From: Candidatus Obscuribacterales bacterium
GTDB lineage: Bacteria; Cyanobacteriota; Vampirovibrionia; Obscuribacterales; Obscuribacteraceae
Reading direction: 5' to 3'
DNA: 64,000 nucleotides
Assembly (NCBI GenBank): GCA_019750335.1
Contig: JAIEOQ010000006.1
Location: 620,001 to 684,000, forward strand
The first letter of the stretch is position 1; each line of letters starts with the position of its first letter. This document shows positions 50,195 to 59,199 of the stretch, piece after piece. Both the position numbers and the translations under genes were made by a program. The notes below the pieces were generated by a model. The model did no database searches, was not told the origin of the DNA, and was given only the letters and a program-made list of their open reading frames with translations.

Positions 50195-50896
50195 TTGCAA
50201 AAGCTTTCTATTTTGATCCCTGTATACAACGAAGCCAAAACAATCATTCCGGTTTTGGAAATGGTTTCGCAAGCTGATTGTGCCGGTTTGGAAAAAGAGT
50301 TGATCGTTGTTGATGATGGCTCTCAGGACGGTACTCGAGACATTTTGCAAAATCTGGATGGCAGTAAGTATTCGGCTCGCATTTATTTTCATGAAAAAAA
50401 TCAAGGCAAAGGAGCTGCATTGCGTACGGCGCAAGGTCATGCCTCTGGCGACATCATTATTATTCAAGATGCGGATATGGAGTACAGCCCGAAAGAATAT
50501 CCGGCTTTATTGAAACCGGTAATTGATGGGCATGCTGACGTTGTTTACGGTTCGCGTTTGAGCGGTGGGCGCCTAACGCGGGCTTTTAAGTTCACTCATT
50601 TGGTCGGCAACAAGTTTTTGAGTTTTCTGACCAATGTTTTGTACGACTGTACTCTCACCGATATGGAAACTTGCTACAAAGTTTTTCGGGCAGATGTATT
50701 CAAAAAAGTGCAGATCAAGTCCAACCGTTTTGATTTTGAACCTGAAATCACGGCTAAAGTTCTAAAACAAGGGGTCCGGCTCTATGAGCTGCCGATCTCT
50801 TATTTTGGTCGTGATTACAGTGAAGGCAAGAAAATTACTTGGAAAGATGGCTTCGGCGCAATTTGGGCCTTGATTAAATACAAGTTTGTCGACTAA
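50195..50896 (+). CDS. GT2 glycosyltransferase, dolichol-phosphate-mannose-synthase-like
   Basis: A 233-residue protein with a TTG start 8 bp after gatD. LSILIPVYNEAKTI and VVDDGSQDGTRD are the nucleotide-sugar binding part, with IIQDADMEYSPKEYP as the metal-binding D-x-D-like motif. The C-terminal half has YGSRLSGG and a FEPEITAKVLKQGVRLYELP segment as in soluble DPM1/polyprenyl-phosphate glycosyltransferases. No membrane helices follow, so it is the short soluble type. It may make polyprenyl-linked sugar; the sugar is unknown. Confidence 0.9.
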   Translation: MQKLSILIPVYNEAKTIIPVLEMVSQADCAGLEKELIVVDDGSQDGTRDILQNLDGSKYSARIYFHEKNQGKGAALRTAQGHASGDIIIIQDADMEYSPKEYPALLKPVIDGHADVVYGSRLSGGRLTRAFKFTHLVGNKFLSFLTNVLYDCTLTDMETCYKVFRADVFKKVQIKSNRFDFEPEITAKVLKQGVRLYELPISYFGRDYSEGKKITWKDGFGAIWALIKYKFVD

Positions 50897-50909
50897 TTTC
50901 TTGTTTTCA

Positions 50910-50924
50910 TTAAGCCAGGCTTAA
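50910..50924. repeat. Inverted repeat after the GT2 gene
   Basis: TTAAGCC-A-GGCTTAA, a perfect 7-bp dyad in the 83-bp gap before the secreted protein gene. It shares GCCAGGCTTAAG with the palindrome at 17760-17775. Confidence 0.35.
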
Positions 50925-50985
50925 GGTAGACTGTTGTCAGGATGATTCTGGCTCAAGTTACTTTTACTACCGCGGTCTTGTGAAA

Positions 50986-51498
50986 ATGAAAGTATTAGTT
51001 GCGCTTTCAAGCGCTTTTATGGTCTTTGCTTTGCCGGCTCTGGCTCAGAGCTATCACTACAGTTACGGCGATAGTCGTGTAGTGAACCAAAATCAAACCG
51101 GTCTTTATACGCCTTCTTCCACTTATATCGGTGGCGGAACTTTAAGCCAGTCGGCCCAAGGAAAGAATGCCGGCACCGGCAATGCTTTGCCTGGCGTGAC
51201 TATGGGCGGTTATATTAGAACGCCAGGAGATACTATTTATAACGGGCAGGGTGACGGTTGTGTCCGCATGCCTAACGGTTCGGTCATATATAAAGATGAC
51301 TATCAGCGCGTGCAGATGCAACAAATGATGCGTTACCGGCGCAATCAACCGCGAACACAGCCAGTTCAGCAAGGCAGCTTCTATGTTCCGGGCAGCAACG
51401 GCAGTGCTTCGTCTTACAGCGCTACGCCGGCCGGAAATGTCGGTGCTTATTATCAAAACGGTGCTGCGGCTTACGGCTCTAACTATCGTTCACGTTAG
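50986..51498 (+). CDS. Small secreted Gly/Ser/Tyr/Gln-rich protein
   Basis: A protein of about 170 residues; GTG 50980 is an equally possible start. A clear signal peptide (VLVALSSAFMVFALPALAQ) precedes a low-complexity mature chain rich in Gly, Ser, Tyr, Gln and Asn. It includes DGCVRMPNGSVIYKDDYQRVQMQQ and a repetitive C-terminus with alternating Ala/Tyr/Gly/Ser. No catalytic motif. Composition resembles structural or surface-coating proteins. Unrecognised family. Confidence 0.65.
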   Translation: MKVLVALSSAFMVFALPALAQSYHYSYGDSRVVNQNQTGLYTPSSTYIGGGTLSQSAQGKNAGTGNALPGVTMGGYIRTPGDTIYNGQGDGCVRMPNGSVIYKDDYQRVQMQQMMRYRRNQPRTQPVQQGSFYVPGSNGSASSYSATPAGNVGAYYQNGAAAYGSNYRSR

Positions 51499-51501
51499 AG
51501 T

Positions 51502-51518
51502 TTTACCCGAGTGGTAAA
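51502..51518 (+). terminator. Short hairpin after the secreted protein gene
   Basis: TTTACC-CGAGT-GGTAAA (6-bp stem, 5-base loop), with a bulged continuation outward, directly after the stop at 51498. No T-run follows, so terminator function is uncertain. Confidence 0.35.
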
Positions 51519-51551
51519 CTAGGAGCCTTCCGCATATATGAGGTGCTCCTT

Positions 51552-52766
51552 GTGAAGGTCGTAGTGCTTGGCGCTGGCGCAATGGGACAGATCACAATTC
51601 TTGATCTGGTCGAGTCAGCTGCTGTCAAAGAAGTTTTAATTGCCGATCTTAGTCTGGAAAGAGCCGATAAGCTCAAAACTCAGATGGGCAGTGCAAAAGT
51701 TAAGACCGTGTCGGTTGATATCAGCGACGTGGCTGCTTTAGCTAAAGCAATTTCGGGCTACGAAACAGTCATTAATTGCGCTCCTTATTATTTCAATCTC
51801 AAAGTGATGGAAGCTGCGCTTCAAGCCGGCTGTCATTATTTGGATTTAGGCGGCTTGTTCCACACGACTCGCAAACAAATGGAGCTGCATAAACAATTCT
51901 TGGCTAAAGGCTTACTTGCTGTGCTTGGAATGGGTGCCGCGCCTGGCATGACAAATGTGATGGCTGCTGCCGCCGCTGCTGAGCTTGAGTCGGTAGAAGC
52001 AATCGATATTTATGCTGCTTCAGTTGATCTGGTTAGCCATAACCATCCTTTCTTGCCGCCTTATGCTCTCGATACCATTCTTGATGAGTATTTCCTGGAG
52101 CCGATTGCTTACGAAAACGGAGAGTTTATTGCTTATCCGCCCCTTTCCGGCGAGGCAGTTTTGGAATATCCGGAACCGGTCGGTAAAGCTTCTTCCTTTC
52201 TGACTTTGCACTCTGAAGTAGCAACTTTGCCTCTATCCTATGCCGATAAAGGGGTGAAGCGAGTAACTTACAGGCTTGGTCTACCCGAGGCATTTCATGA
52301 GCGCTGCAAGTTTTTAGTTGAGCTGGGTTTTGGTGCTACCGAGCTAATGGATATTGATGGACAGCAAATAAAACCGCGTAAAGTATTGGCTAAGATGATT
52401 GAAAAACATCCGGTTCCTCAAGCCGATCCCGATGATTGTGAAGTAATCAGAGTTGATGTCAGCGGACAGAAGAACGGGCGTCCGGCTCTGATTCGTTTGG
52501 AAACAACCGTATTCTCGGACAAAAAATGGAAAGTTTCTTGCGGTGCGCTTGATACCGGCGTGCCACCGTCCATAGTTGCACAAATGATTGGTGCCGGTAC
52601 GATTAGCCAGCGCGGAGTTCTTGCTCCGGAAGTTTGTGTGCCGCCCCAAGCCTTTTTCAACGAATTGGCTAAGCGTGGCATGATCATGCGCATGATTACG
52701 GATGAAGCGCTTGCCGGCAGTGGTAAGAAAACCGCAAACGGTAAAGCTATGGCTCTTAGCCTTTAA
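51552..52766 (+). CDS. Saccharopine dehydrogenase-family oxidoreductase
   Basis: A protein of about 404 residues. GTG 51552 has GAGG eight bases upstream; GTG 51543 is possible. The Rossmann start is VVVLGAGAMGQ (G-x-G-x2-G, residues 2-12); ETVINCAPYYFNLKVMEAAL and HYLDLGG follow. The central domain has GMGAAPGMTNVMA and a YAASVDLVSHNHPF segment typical of saccharopine dehydrogenase/lysine-9-lactone-like or carboxynorspermidine-synthase relatives. The exact substrate is unresolved. The gene is convergent with, and overlaps by 11 bp, the HExxH TPR gene. Confidence 0.85.
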   Translation: MKVVVLGAGAMGQITILDLVESAAVKEVLIADLSLERADKLKTQMGSAKVKTVSVDISDVAALAKAISGYETVINCAPYYFNLKVMEAALQAGCHYLDLGGLFHTTRKQMELHKQFLAKGLLAVLGMGAAPGMTNVMAAAAAAELESVEAIDIYAASVDLVSHNHPFLPPYALDTILDEYFLEPIAYENGEFIAYPPLSGEAVLEYPEPVGKASSFLTLHSEVATLPLSYADKGVKRVTYRLGLPEAFHERCKFLVELGFGATELMDIDGQQIKPRKVLAKMIEKHPVPQADPDDCEVIRVDVSGQKNGRPALIRLETTVFSDKKWKVSCGALDTGVPPSIVAQMIGAGTISQRGVLAPEVCVPPQAFFNELAKRGMIMRMITDEALAGSGKKTANGKAMALSL

Positions 52767-53760
52767 GCTGAGCCAGCTGTTTAGTTAAAAGTTGAATCGT
52801 AAGCGGAAAAGCGCTACGTAATTTGTTCGTGCGCCGGTCGTTTTTGCCAAGCAAAATGCCGATTAGTTCGCCGCAGCATTCTTCCTGGCCGGCAGCTGAT
52901 TTTTGTAGAAAATAAGCTAGATCGACTTTATTCTCCGGTTCGATTTTACCGATATCGAGCAGATAAGCATGTTTGAACTCTTCGCTTGCTGAAATATCAC
53001 CGAGATAATAATCCACCGCGTGGCCACACTCATGATAAAGAGTGTTGATGATCTCCGGGATAGAAAGGGATTCTTTAACGCTGTCGTCATTCTCGTCAAT
53101 TGTACGTTCGCAAATAATTACTTCATGACCGTTGAACATGCCCGGACAGGTGCGGAAAGTAAAACCGTCATAGCCGCGTCCTTGCCGGTTTTTTAAGGCA
53201 GGCTCTTTGTCGATTAAAGTTGTGGTCAGACAAACGACAAGTCCGTGTTTGGCAAAAAGCTGTTTGACATTATTTGGCAATGAATTAAGCGCTTGGCGGA
53301 CGCTATGTTCGACATTGGTTGATACAGGTGGATGATCGCCTTGAGGGCGGATGATTTGCAAAATTCCATTTAAATCGTAATTTTGTTTTTGCTCGGCAAA
53401 ATTGATTGTTGTGCTTTCGCTCTTTACTGGCTCCAGTCGAGCAAGCGCTTGAGCGGCAAGGCGTCCATCGCTGCTGCCGGAAAAGCTGTCGGCTACATAA
53501 CGATAAGTTTGTTTAGCGTAGTCCTTGTTGCCTAATTTTTGATAGCAATCGGCAGCGTGCAAATAAGCGCTTGTATCTTTAGGGTTAGCTTTAGCACAAT
53601 TGAGAAAAAGTGTTAAAGCCTGGCGATACTGCTTTTGTCTGTAAAGTGTAAGCGCTTGTTCCTTCTCCTGGCTAGCGTAAGCTAGCGGCGTTGCGGCAAA
53701 ACAAAGTAGGAATGTGGCAATTGAACAGTTAAGCCAAGCTAGTCTCTTTAAGGGCCGCAA
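52756..53760 (-). CDS. Exported TPR and HExxH putative metalloprotease
   Basis: A protein of about 334 residues. The start is probably TTG 53760, giving a signal peptide (LAWLNCSIATFLLCFAATPLAYA) and a 32-bp overlap with fabD; ATG 53817 would overlap by 89 bp. TPR-like repeats occupy about residues 30-105 (ALTLYRQKQYRQALTLF and AYLHAADCYQKLGNKDYA). The catalytic-like motif is NTLYHECGHAVDYYLG (HECGH, HExxH, about residue 245). Downstream acidic residues (FKHAYLLDIG, QEECCGEL) may give the third ligand. Unrecognised peptidase family; periplasmic. Confidence 0.78.
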   Translation of the reverse strand: MRPLKRLAWLNCSIATFLLCFAATPLAYASQEKEQALTLYRQKQYRQALTLFLNCAKANPKDTSAYLHAADCYQKLGNKDYAKQTYRYVADSFSGSSDGRLAAQALARLEPVKSESTTINFAEQKQNYDLNGILQIIRPQGDHPPVSTNVEHSVRQALNSLPNNVKQLFAKHGLVVCLTTTLIDKEPALKNRQGRGYDGFTFRTCPGMFNGHEVIICERTIDENDDSVKESLSIPEIINTLYHECGHAVDYYLGDISASEEFKHAYLLDIGKIEPENKVDLAYFLQKSAAGQEECCGELIGILLGKNDRRTNKLRSAFPLTIQLLTKQLAQLKG

Positions 53761-54688
53761 GGGTTTCTTCCAAGGATTGAGAATCAGATATATTGAAGAT
53801 TTTAGCTGAGCGATCAATCTTTTTTACCATTCCGGAGAGAGCTCTTCCTGGTCCAATCTCGATAAAAGTATCGACACCTTGAGCAAGCATATATTCAATT
53901 GAGTCGCACCAGGCAACAGCGCTGGACATTTGTTGTCCGACTTTAGCCTTAAGCTCATCGGCTTTTATGCTGTCTTTAGCATCAACATTTTGCACGATTG
54001 GAAAGTTGGCGTCGGCAAATTGCCATTTACCAAGCTCAAGCTCAAACTCTTTGGCGGCGCTAAGCATTAAAGGCGAATGGAATGCACCACCGACCGCCAG
54101 CGGAATTACTTTAGCGCCGGCAGCTTTGGCTTTAGCGCCGGCAAGCACAACGGCATCGGGAGAGCCGGAAATAACCAGCTGTTCGCGTGTGTTGTAGTTG
54201 GCGATAATTACCACGGATTCGTTGCCTTTAGCTTTAAGTTCGTTGCTTGCTTCCTGACAGTGAGTTTGCAGATCGGAGGACGACATGCCGATTACAGCGG
54301 ACATCGCTCCTTTCGGGCACTCTTCCATCAGGCGTGAGCGTTTGTCTACAAGTTTGATTGTTGCTTCCAGAGATAAAACTCCGGCGGCTGCCATGGCGGA
54401 AAATTCGCCGAGGCTATGACCGGCTACATATGTGGGAGACGGACCGCCGGCAGCTTTATAACACTCCCAGGCTGCCAATGAGACGGCTAGGATTGTTGGT
54501 TGAGTATTGATTGTTCTTTTCAGCTCTTCTTCCGGACCTTCAAAACTTAGTTTTGACAACGGTCTGCCGGCCAATCCGTCGATACCGTGAAAGGTGCCGC
54601 GAGCAACCTCACTCTTTTCATACAGATCTTTTCCCATGCCGACGCTTTGTGAGCCTTGTCCGGGAAAAAGGCAAGCAATTTTTTTCAT
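53729..54688 (-). CDS. fabD: Malonyl-CoA:ACP transacylase FabD
   Basis: A 319-residue enzyme. FPGQGSQSVGMGKDL starts the protein, the nucleophile Ser is in GHSLGEFSAMAAAGVL (about residue 92), an Arg lies in VDKRSRLME, and the His is in GGAFHSPLM (about 200). It loads malonate onto ACP for fatty acid elongation. The ATG overlaps the fabH stop by 4 bp. The C-terminal end overlaps the exported HExxH gene, so that gene may be translationally coupled to fatty acid genes. Confidence 0.97.
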   Translation of the reverse strand: MKKIACLFPGQGSQSVGMGKDLYEKSEVARGTFHGIDGLAGRPLSKLSFEGPEEELKRTINTQPTILAVSLAAWECYKAAGGPSPTYVAGHSLGEFSAMAAAGVLSLEATIKLVDKRSRLMEECPKGAMSAVIGMSSSDLQTHCQEASNELKAKGNESVVIIANYNTREQLVISGSPDAVVLAGAKAKAAGAKVIPLAVGGAFHSPLMLSAAKEFELELGKWQFADANFPIVQNVDAKDSIKADELKAKVGQQMSSAVAWCDSIEYMLAQGVDTFIEIGPGRALSGMVKKIDRSAKIFNISDSQSLEETLAALKETSLA

Positions 54689-55716
54689 GATTTTGTACCT
54701 GTAGTTTTGCTGCGTTTATCGGTTGCGGTCCATTTTAAAACAGCTGCTCCCCAAGTTAAGCCTCCGCCGAAGCCAACTAAGACCATCAGCGAAGAAGGCT
54801 TTACTTGCCCGCTTTTGACGGCATCGCTAAAAGCGATTGGAATTGACGCTGCTGAAGTATTGCCGTATTCGGCTACATTGCTGACTATTTGTTCCGGCTT
54901 CAATCCGAGCTTTTCGGCGGCGGATTTGATTATGCGTTGATTGGCTTGGTGCGGCACCATAAAATCAATGTCGGCAACTTCAATGCCAGCTTTAACGCAC
55001 GTGGTTCTTACCGCTTCCGGGACGGCGTTGACAGCGAATTCATAAATGGCTTTGCCGTTCATGTGCAAGAAGCCGTGGCTGGCTTCCGGTTGTGTCGTGC
55101 CTTCGTGAGGGAACATGGTGCCGTAATTTGGAATGGAAAGCAGATGGCCGCCGCTACCGTCAGCACGTAAATAAGTAGCTAGAATCTCATTCTCATCGCT
55201 GGCTTGTACGATGAAAGCACCGGCGCCGTCGCCAAATAAAATGCAAGTGTTGCGATCTTCCCAGTTAAGAAAGCGTGAGTGGATATCGACACCGACAACT
55301 AAAACAGTTTTGTTCATGCCGGTGGCGATAAATTGTTGGGCAACAGACAAAGCATAAATAATGCCGGTGCAAGCTGCTTCAAGATCGAAAGCAGCGGCAT
55401 TTTTAGCGCCGATTTGAGCCTGTACCATGCAAGCTGTTGAAGGATAAAGATTGTCCGGAGTCGAGGTGGCAACAATAATCAAGTCGATTAAAGTCGGGTC
55501 GATACCGGCAAAAGCGATGGCATCCCGAGCCGCTTCAGTAGCCAAGCCAGCCGCTGTTTCATCATCTTTGACGACATATCTTTGACTGATGCCGGTGCGT
55601 GTTTTGATCCATTCGTCGGAAGTATCGACAAGCTTTTCTATATCGGCATTAGTAACGACATTGACCGGCACGGCAGAGCCAACGCCGATTAATTTGGCGC
55701 CTATAGGAAAGCTCAC
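54685..55716 (-). CDS. fabH: 3-oxoacyl-ACP synthase III FabH
   Basis: A 343-residue condensing enzyme that initiates fatty acid synthesis from acetyl-CoA and malonyl-ACP. The catalytic Cys is in DLEAACTGIIYAL (about residue 115), the His in MVPHQANQRII (about 258) and the Asn in NVAEYGNTSAASIPIA (about 288). The substrate-specificity loop looks typical. Overlaps of 4 bp with both plsX and fabD show tight coupling. Confidence 0.97.
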   Translation of the reverse strand: MSFPIGAKLIGVGSAVPVNVVTNADIEKLVDTSDEWIKTRTGISQRYVVKDDETAAGLATEAARDAIAFAGIDPTLIDLIIVATSTPDNLYPSTACMVQAQIGAKNAAAFDLEAACTGIIYALSVAQQFIATGMNKTVLVVGVDIHSRFLNWEDRNTCILFGDGAGAFIVQASDENEILATYLRADGSGGHLLSIPNYGTMFPHEGTTQPEASHGFLHMNGKAIYEFAVNAVPEAVRTTCVKAGIEVADIDFMVPHQANQRIIKSAAEKLGLKPEQIVSNVAEYGNTSAASIPIAFSDAVKSGQVKPSSLMVLVGFGGGLTWGAAVLKWTATDKRSKTTGTKS

Positions 55717-56735
55717 GACTTAGTCCCGACCGTCACCAGAGCAAGGGCTTCTTCAATATTTCTTTGAACGTCAGCTTGAATCATGTCTCTAGCCACGCGA
55801 ATAGCGTTCTTAATTGCGGTGTGTTTGGAGCCGCCGTGAGCGATTACATAAACACCTTTGACTCCCAAGAGTAAGGCGCCGCCAAACTCGTTGTAATCGA
55901 TACGTTTGCGTAAATTGGCGAAAGCCGGCTCAGATATTTTGGCGCCGATTTTGGTACGTACTGAAGCCAGCATCTCTTGCTTCATCATAATTGTGATCAT
56001 GCGAGCAATACCTTCGGCTGTTTTTAGAACGTTGTTGCCGGTAAAGCCGTCAGTTACTGTTACGTCGCATTTTCCAAGGGGAAAGTCGCGACCTTCAACA
56101 AAACCGATGAAATTTATTTTGTTGCTTGCTTTCAAAAGCTTATATGCATCTTGAACGAGCTTGGTGCCTTTGCTCTCTTCAGTGCCGATATTCAAAAGTC
56201 CGACCCGCGGTGACTTTACTTTTAGAAGTCCTTCATAAAGCAATGAGCCCATCAAAGCAAATTGCAGCAATTGTTGAGCGTCGCAATCTTTATTAGCGCC
56301 GACATCAAGAACGAGGGCCGGTCTTTCAATATTGACCGTTGGCATCATGCAGGCAATCGGAGCCCGATCGACTGTCGGGATGCGTCCTAAATTAATTTGT
56401 GCTGATACGGCAGCGGCGCCTGTGGAGCCGGCAGCAACGACAGCATCGGCATGACCTTCGGCAACTTGTTTTGTGGCGACGACAATGGACGAATCTTTTT
56501 TGCGCAAAACGGCGCGACTTGGATTCTCGTCCATGTCAACAATTTCGGATGCCGGTACCAGTTTGATATCCAAGCCAGTGGTCGAATGCCGCCTCAATTC
56601 TTGAGCGACAATCTCCGGTGGTCCGACCAGAAGAATTTTGACTCCATACTCTCTGGCCGCTAAAACAGCGCCATGCACCACTTCTCTAGGTGCATAATCA
56701 CCGCCCATGGCATCAACTGCGATGCGAATTACCAT
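55713..56735 (-). CDS. plsX: Phosphate acyltransferase PlsX
   Basis: A 340-residue enzyme converting acyl-ACP to acyl-phosphate for phospholipid synthesis. Conserved blocks: IAVDAMGGDYAPREVVHGA, RAVLRKKDSSIVVA, AAGSTGAAAVSA, LDVGANKDC, a GLLNIGTEESKGT segment, and VTDGFTGNNVLKTAEG. It follows rpmF in the usual yceD-rpmF-plsX-fabH-fabD order. Confidence 0.96.
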   Translation of the reverse strand: MVIRIAVDAMGGDYAPREVVHGAVLAAREYGVKILLVGPPEIVAQELRRHSTTGLDIKLVPASEIVDMDENPSRAVLRKKDSSIVVATKQVAEGHADAVVAAGSTGAAAVSAQINLGRIPTVDRAPIACMMPTVNIERPALVLDVGANKDCDAQQLLQFALMGSLLYEGLLKVKSPRVGLLNIGTEESKGTKLVQDAYKLLKASNKINFIGFVEGRDFPLGKCDVTVTDGFTGNNVLKTAEGIARMITIMMKQEMLASVRTKIGAKISEPAFANLRKRIDYNEFGGALLLGVKGVYVIAHGGSKHTAIKNAIRVARDMIQADVQRNIEEALALVTVGTKS

Positions 56736-56815
56736 TTGCTTCCCAATGTACTCTCAAGCAGGTAGTGTTAGCCCAGGGTCTTAGCAACTCCGCCAAGCGG
56801 AATTAAAGAACCGGA

Positions 56816-57007
56816 TTAGTCAGATACGAGCCAGTCGCGGCGGCGTGCCGGACGTCCGCGGTAGTAACCGCAGCCGGGGCAAGCGATATGCGGCAGCTTC
56901 ACGCTGTTGCAGTTAGGGCAGGTGCTTTTGGGGGTTAATTCAAGCTTCCAGTTAGCTCTTCTTTGAGCCTGCTTTTGGTGGGAAGTTTTCTTCTTAGGTT
57001 GTGCCAT
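56816..57007 (-). CDS. rpmF: Ribosomal protein bL32
   Basis: A 63-residue basic protein. The N-terminus is MAQPKKKTSHQKQAQRRANW, as in bL32, and a zinc ribbon is formed by CPNC (about residues 30-33) and CPGC (about 43-46). This is the Cys-plus zinc-binding form. GGAGG lies 14 bases upstream of the ATG. It has the usual place between yceD and plsX. Confidence 0.95.
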   Translation of the reverse strand: MAQPKKKTSHQKQAQRRANWKLELTPKSTCPNCNSVKLPHIACPGCGYYRGRPARRRDWLVSD

Positions 57008-57072
57008 GGGGGTTTATAAATCCTCCAGAAACGACAATTGCTTCTGAGTAAAAAGTGATTGGCAATAATTAT

Positions 57073-57627
57073 CTACGATTTTGCGTCCGTGTCTTGTTTT
57101 GAAAAGAGACTCTTCAGGTTTTTCCATCTTGGATCGATTTGATCCGTTTCATTTTGAACCTGATTACTGCTGTTTAAGGAGCTGCTATGCCCATCTCTGT
57201 CTGGAAAAGCAGGACCGGGACAGTCCTCGCCACAGAGGCAGGTAACCGGTGTAGCGAGCGTTACAGCCTGATACACAAGATCCGTAATGTCAAGAGTGCC
57301 GTCCTCGGCCAAATACTCTACAAAGTCGATGGCTGTTAGTTCTTTCTCTCTTGACGCGGCGCCACTCCAGTCTTCCGGTGGAGTTTCGAGAATATTTTCA
57401 TCCAAAGCCAGGTTTATATTAAGGAAGTAAGGACCCAAGCATCTATGGCAGGTCAGCTTTAATAAAGTTTGGACATTGCCACTTACATGAATGCTAGTTA
57501 AATGAGCGGCGGCGATTAAATCGCCCAAAACCGGCTTAACGGCGTTCAAGCCCTCAATTGATTCTTTAAAATTGAGGTTTAGACGCTGTTGAGGTTGAGC
57601 GCGTAATTCGTCGATGCTAATCTTCAA
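57073..57627 (-). CDS. yceD: YceD/DUF177 protein
   Basis: A 184-residue YceD family member, linked to 23S rRNA accumulation and encoded before rpmF in most bacteria. LTCHRCLGPYFLNINLALDE (Cys-x2-Cys) and CLCGEDCPG (second Cys pair) suggest a zinc site, as in many homologues. The C-terminus after about residue 145 is polar and ends with WKNLKSLF. The start is TTG 57627 with no clear ribosome binding site. Confidence 0.88.
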   Translation of the reverse strand: MKISIDELRAQPQQRLNLNFKESIEGLNAVKPVLGDLIAAAHLTSIHVSGNVQTLLKLTCHRCLGPYFLNINLALDENILETPPEDWSGAASREKELTAIDFVEYLAEDGTLDITDLVYQAVTLATPVTCLCGEDCPGPAFPDRDGHSSSLNSSNQVQNETDQIDPRWKNLKSLFSKQDTDAKS

Positions 57628-57698
57628 ATCGTTATTTTTCGTTCAGACGAAACCGGACCGTAGAAAACAATACTACATCAACTTTCAAAGAGTTTCTT

Positions 57699-59060
57699 AT
57701 GTCGCCAACCCGTTATTTGCTTGCCCGTTGGATCCTACCTATAAATAGCCCGCCTGTCGAAAACGGTTGTTTGGTGATTGGTCAGAACAAAATTGAAAAA
57801 ATAATCACCAGGCAAGAGTACGAAGCTCTTGAGATAAGGGGCAAGCTCGAATCGAGCAAAGACTATGGTGACGCAGTCATATTGCCAGGACTGGTTAATT
57901 TGCATACTCATCTCGATTATTCTGCTTTGAAGCATTTTGATACGGCATCGCCTTTTTTCGGTTGGATACGCGGTTTAATCGGCAATTCTTGGCAATGGAC
58001 TGCTGAGCAATGGCAAGATTCAGCTTTAATTGGAGCACGTGAAATTGCTTTGTCCGGGACTAGCTGTGTGGTTGATTCCTCTTATAGTGGAGCCGCCGCT
58101 TACGGAATTGCGCGCATGGGCTTGCGCGGTATTGTTGGGCTTGAGATTTTCGGTATCGCTGAAGAAAAAGCGGATCAAGCTTGGCAGCTTTGGCAAGCTA
58201 AATACGAGGCTTTTCACAATAATGCCGACGAGCATGTGCGGAGAGCTTTCGCTGAATCGCGGCTTTTAATCACGGTTGCTCCCCATACTCCCTATTCAGT
58301 TTGTCCGGCGCTGATGAAAAAAACTCTGGAATGGAGCCGTGAAAAAGGCTTGCCGCTTCTTTTGCATATTGCTGAATCCGAAATGGAATGCAAATGGATT
58401 GCCGGACCGGAGCCGGATGTAGATAAATTTCTTTTGGAAGCGACCCGCGAAGATGTGCCCGGAGGCATCGCTAGTCTTTCTTGGCGCGGGCACGGCTTAA
58501 CACCGGTCGAGCATTTGGCAAAATATGAATTACTTGCCGACAATATATTGGCGGCTCATCTGGTTAAAGTTAGCGATTCTGATCTTGAACTTTTGCGCCA
58601 GTATAAATTGAGTGGCGCTCATTGCCCGAGGAGTAATTCGCGTTTGCGTAACGGTGTCGCCCCTTTTCCTAAATTAGCCGGCTCTGGTATGGAGATGGGC
58701 TTTGGTACGGACAGTTCGGCTTCTACCGACGATTTGAATGTTTTGCAAGAAGCGTGTTTTGCCTGGGATCTACATCGTGCTGTTAATCCGGAGTTCAATT
58801 TCACAAGCGAACAGGCGCTTTATTATCTGACGCTAGGAGCAGCAAAAGCTGCTGGGCTTGCCTGTGAAATTGGCAGTTTGCAGTCGGGTAAGCTGGCTGA
58901 TATTGCTGTATTTGATCTTTCAAGCCTTCCTGAAATTGCGCGGTCTAAGCCCAGTGATTCATTGTTATATGGTCCGCGCCGGCTTCGCGATTTATACGTG
59001 AACGGGGCGATGATTGTCCAAGAAGGTCAACTGGTGGCAAATTCCCCCTTGCCGGTCTGA
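57699..59060 (+). CDS. Amidohydrolase (MTA/SAH or aminodeoxyfutalosine deaminase-like)
   Basis: A 453-residue TIM-barrel amidohydrolase. Metal ligands: HTHLD (GLVNLHTHLDY, about residue 70), His in LLLHIAESE (about 225), His in ILAAHLVKV (about 285) and Asp in MGFGTDSSAS (about 330). SGAHCPRSNSRLRNG is typical of the deaminase subgroup acting on thioadenosine, homocysteine nucleosides or aminodeoxyfutalosine. The substrate is open; a menaquinone futalosine role is possible but no mqn genes are adjacent. ATG 57699. Confidence 0.87.
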   Translation: MSPTRYLLARWILPINSPPVENGCLVIGQNKIEKIITRQEYEALEIRGKLESSKDYGDAVILPGLVNLHTHLDYSALKHFDTASPFFGWIRGLIGNSWQWTAEQWQDSALIGAREIALSGTSCVVDSSYSGAAAYGIARMGLRGIVGLEIFGIAEEKADQAWQLWQAKYEAFHNNADEHVRRAFAESRLLITVAPHTPYSVCPALMKKTLEWSREKGLPLLLHIAESEMECKWIAGPEPDVDKFLLEATREDVPGGIASLSWRGHGLTPVEHLAKYELLADNILAAHLVKVSDSDLELLRQYKLSGAHCPRSNSRLRNGVAPFPKLAGSGMEMGFGTDSSASTDDLNVLQEACFAWDLHRAVNPEFNFTSEQALYYLTLGAAKAAGLACEIGSLQSGKLADIAVFDLSSLPEIARSKPSDSLLYGPRRLRDLYVNGAMIVQEGQLVANSPLPV

Positions 59061-59199
59061 TAAATGCAGCAAAAAAATTGCTAGCCATGAAGGAATCTTT
59101 TGCATATACTGTTATCAAGAGGTGTTTGGGCGCCAGTATGCTTGGGCACATTAAAAAACGAGCGCCGGATTATTTTTACTAGACAGGATTTCAAATTTT

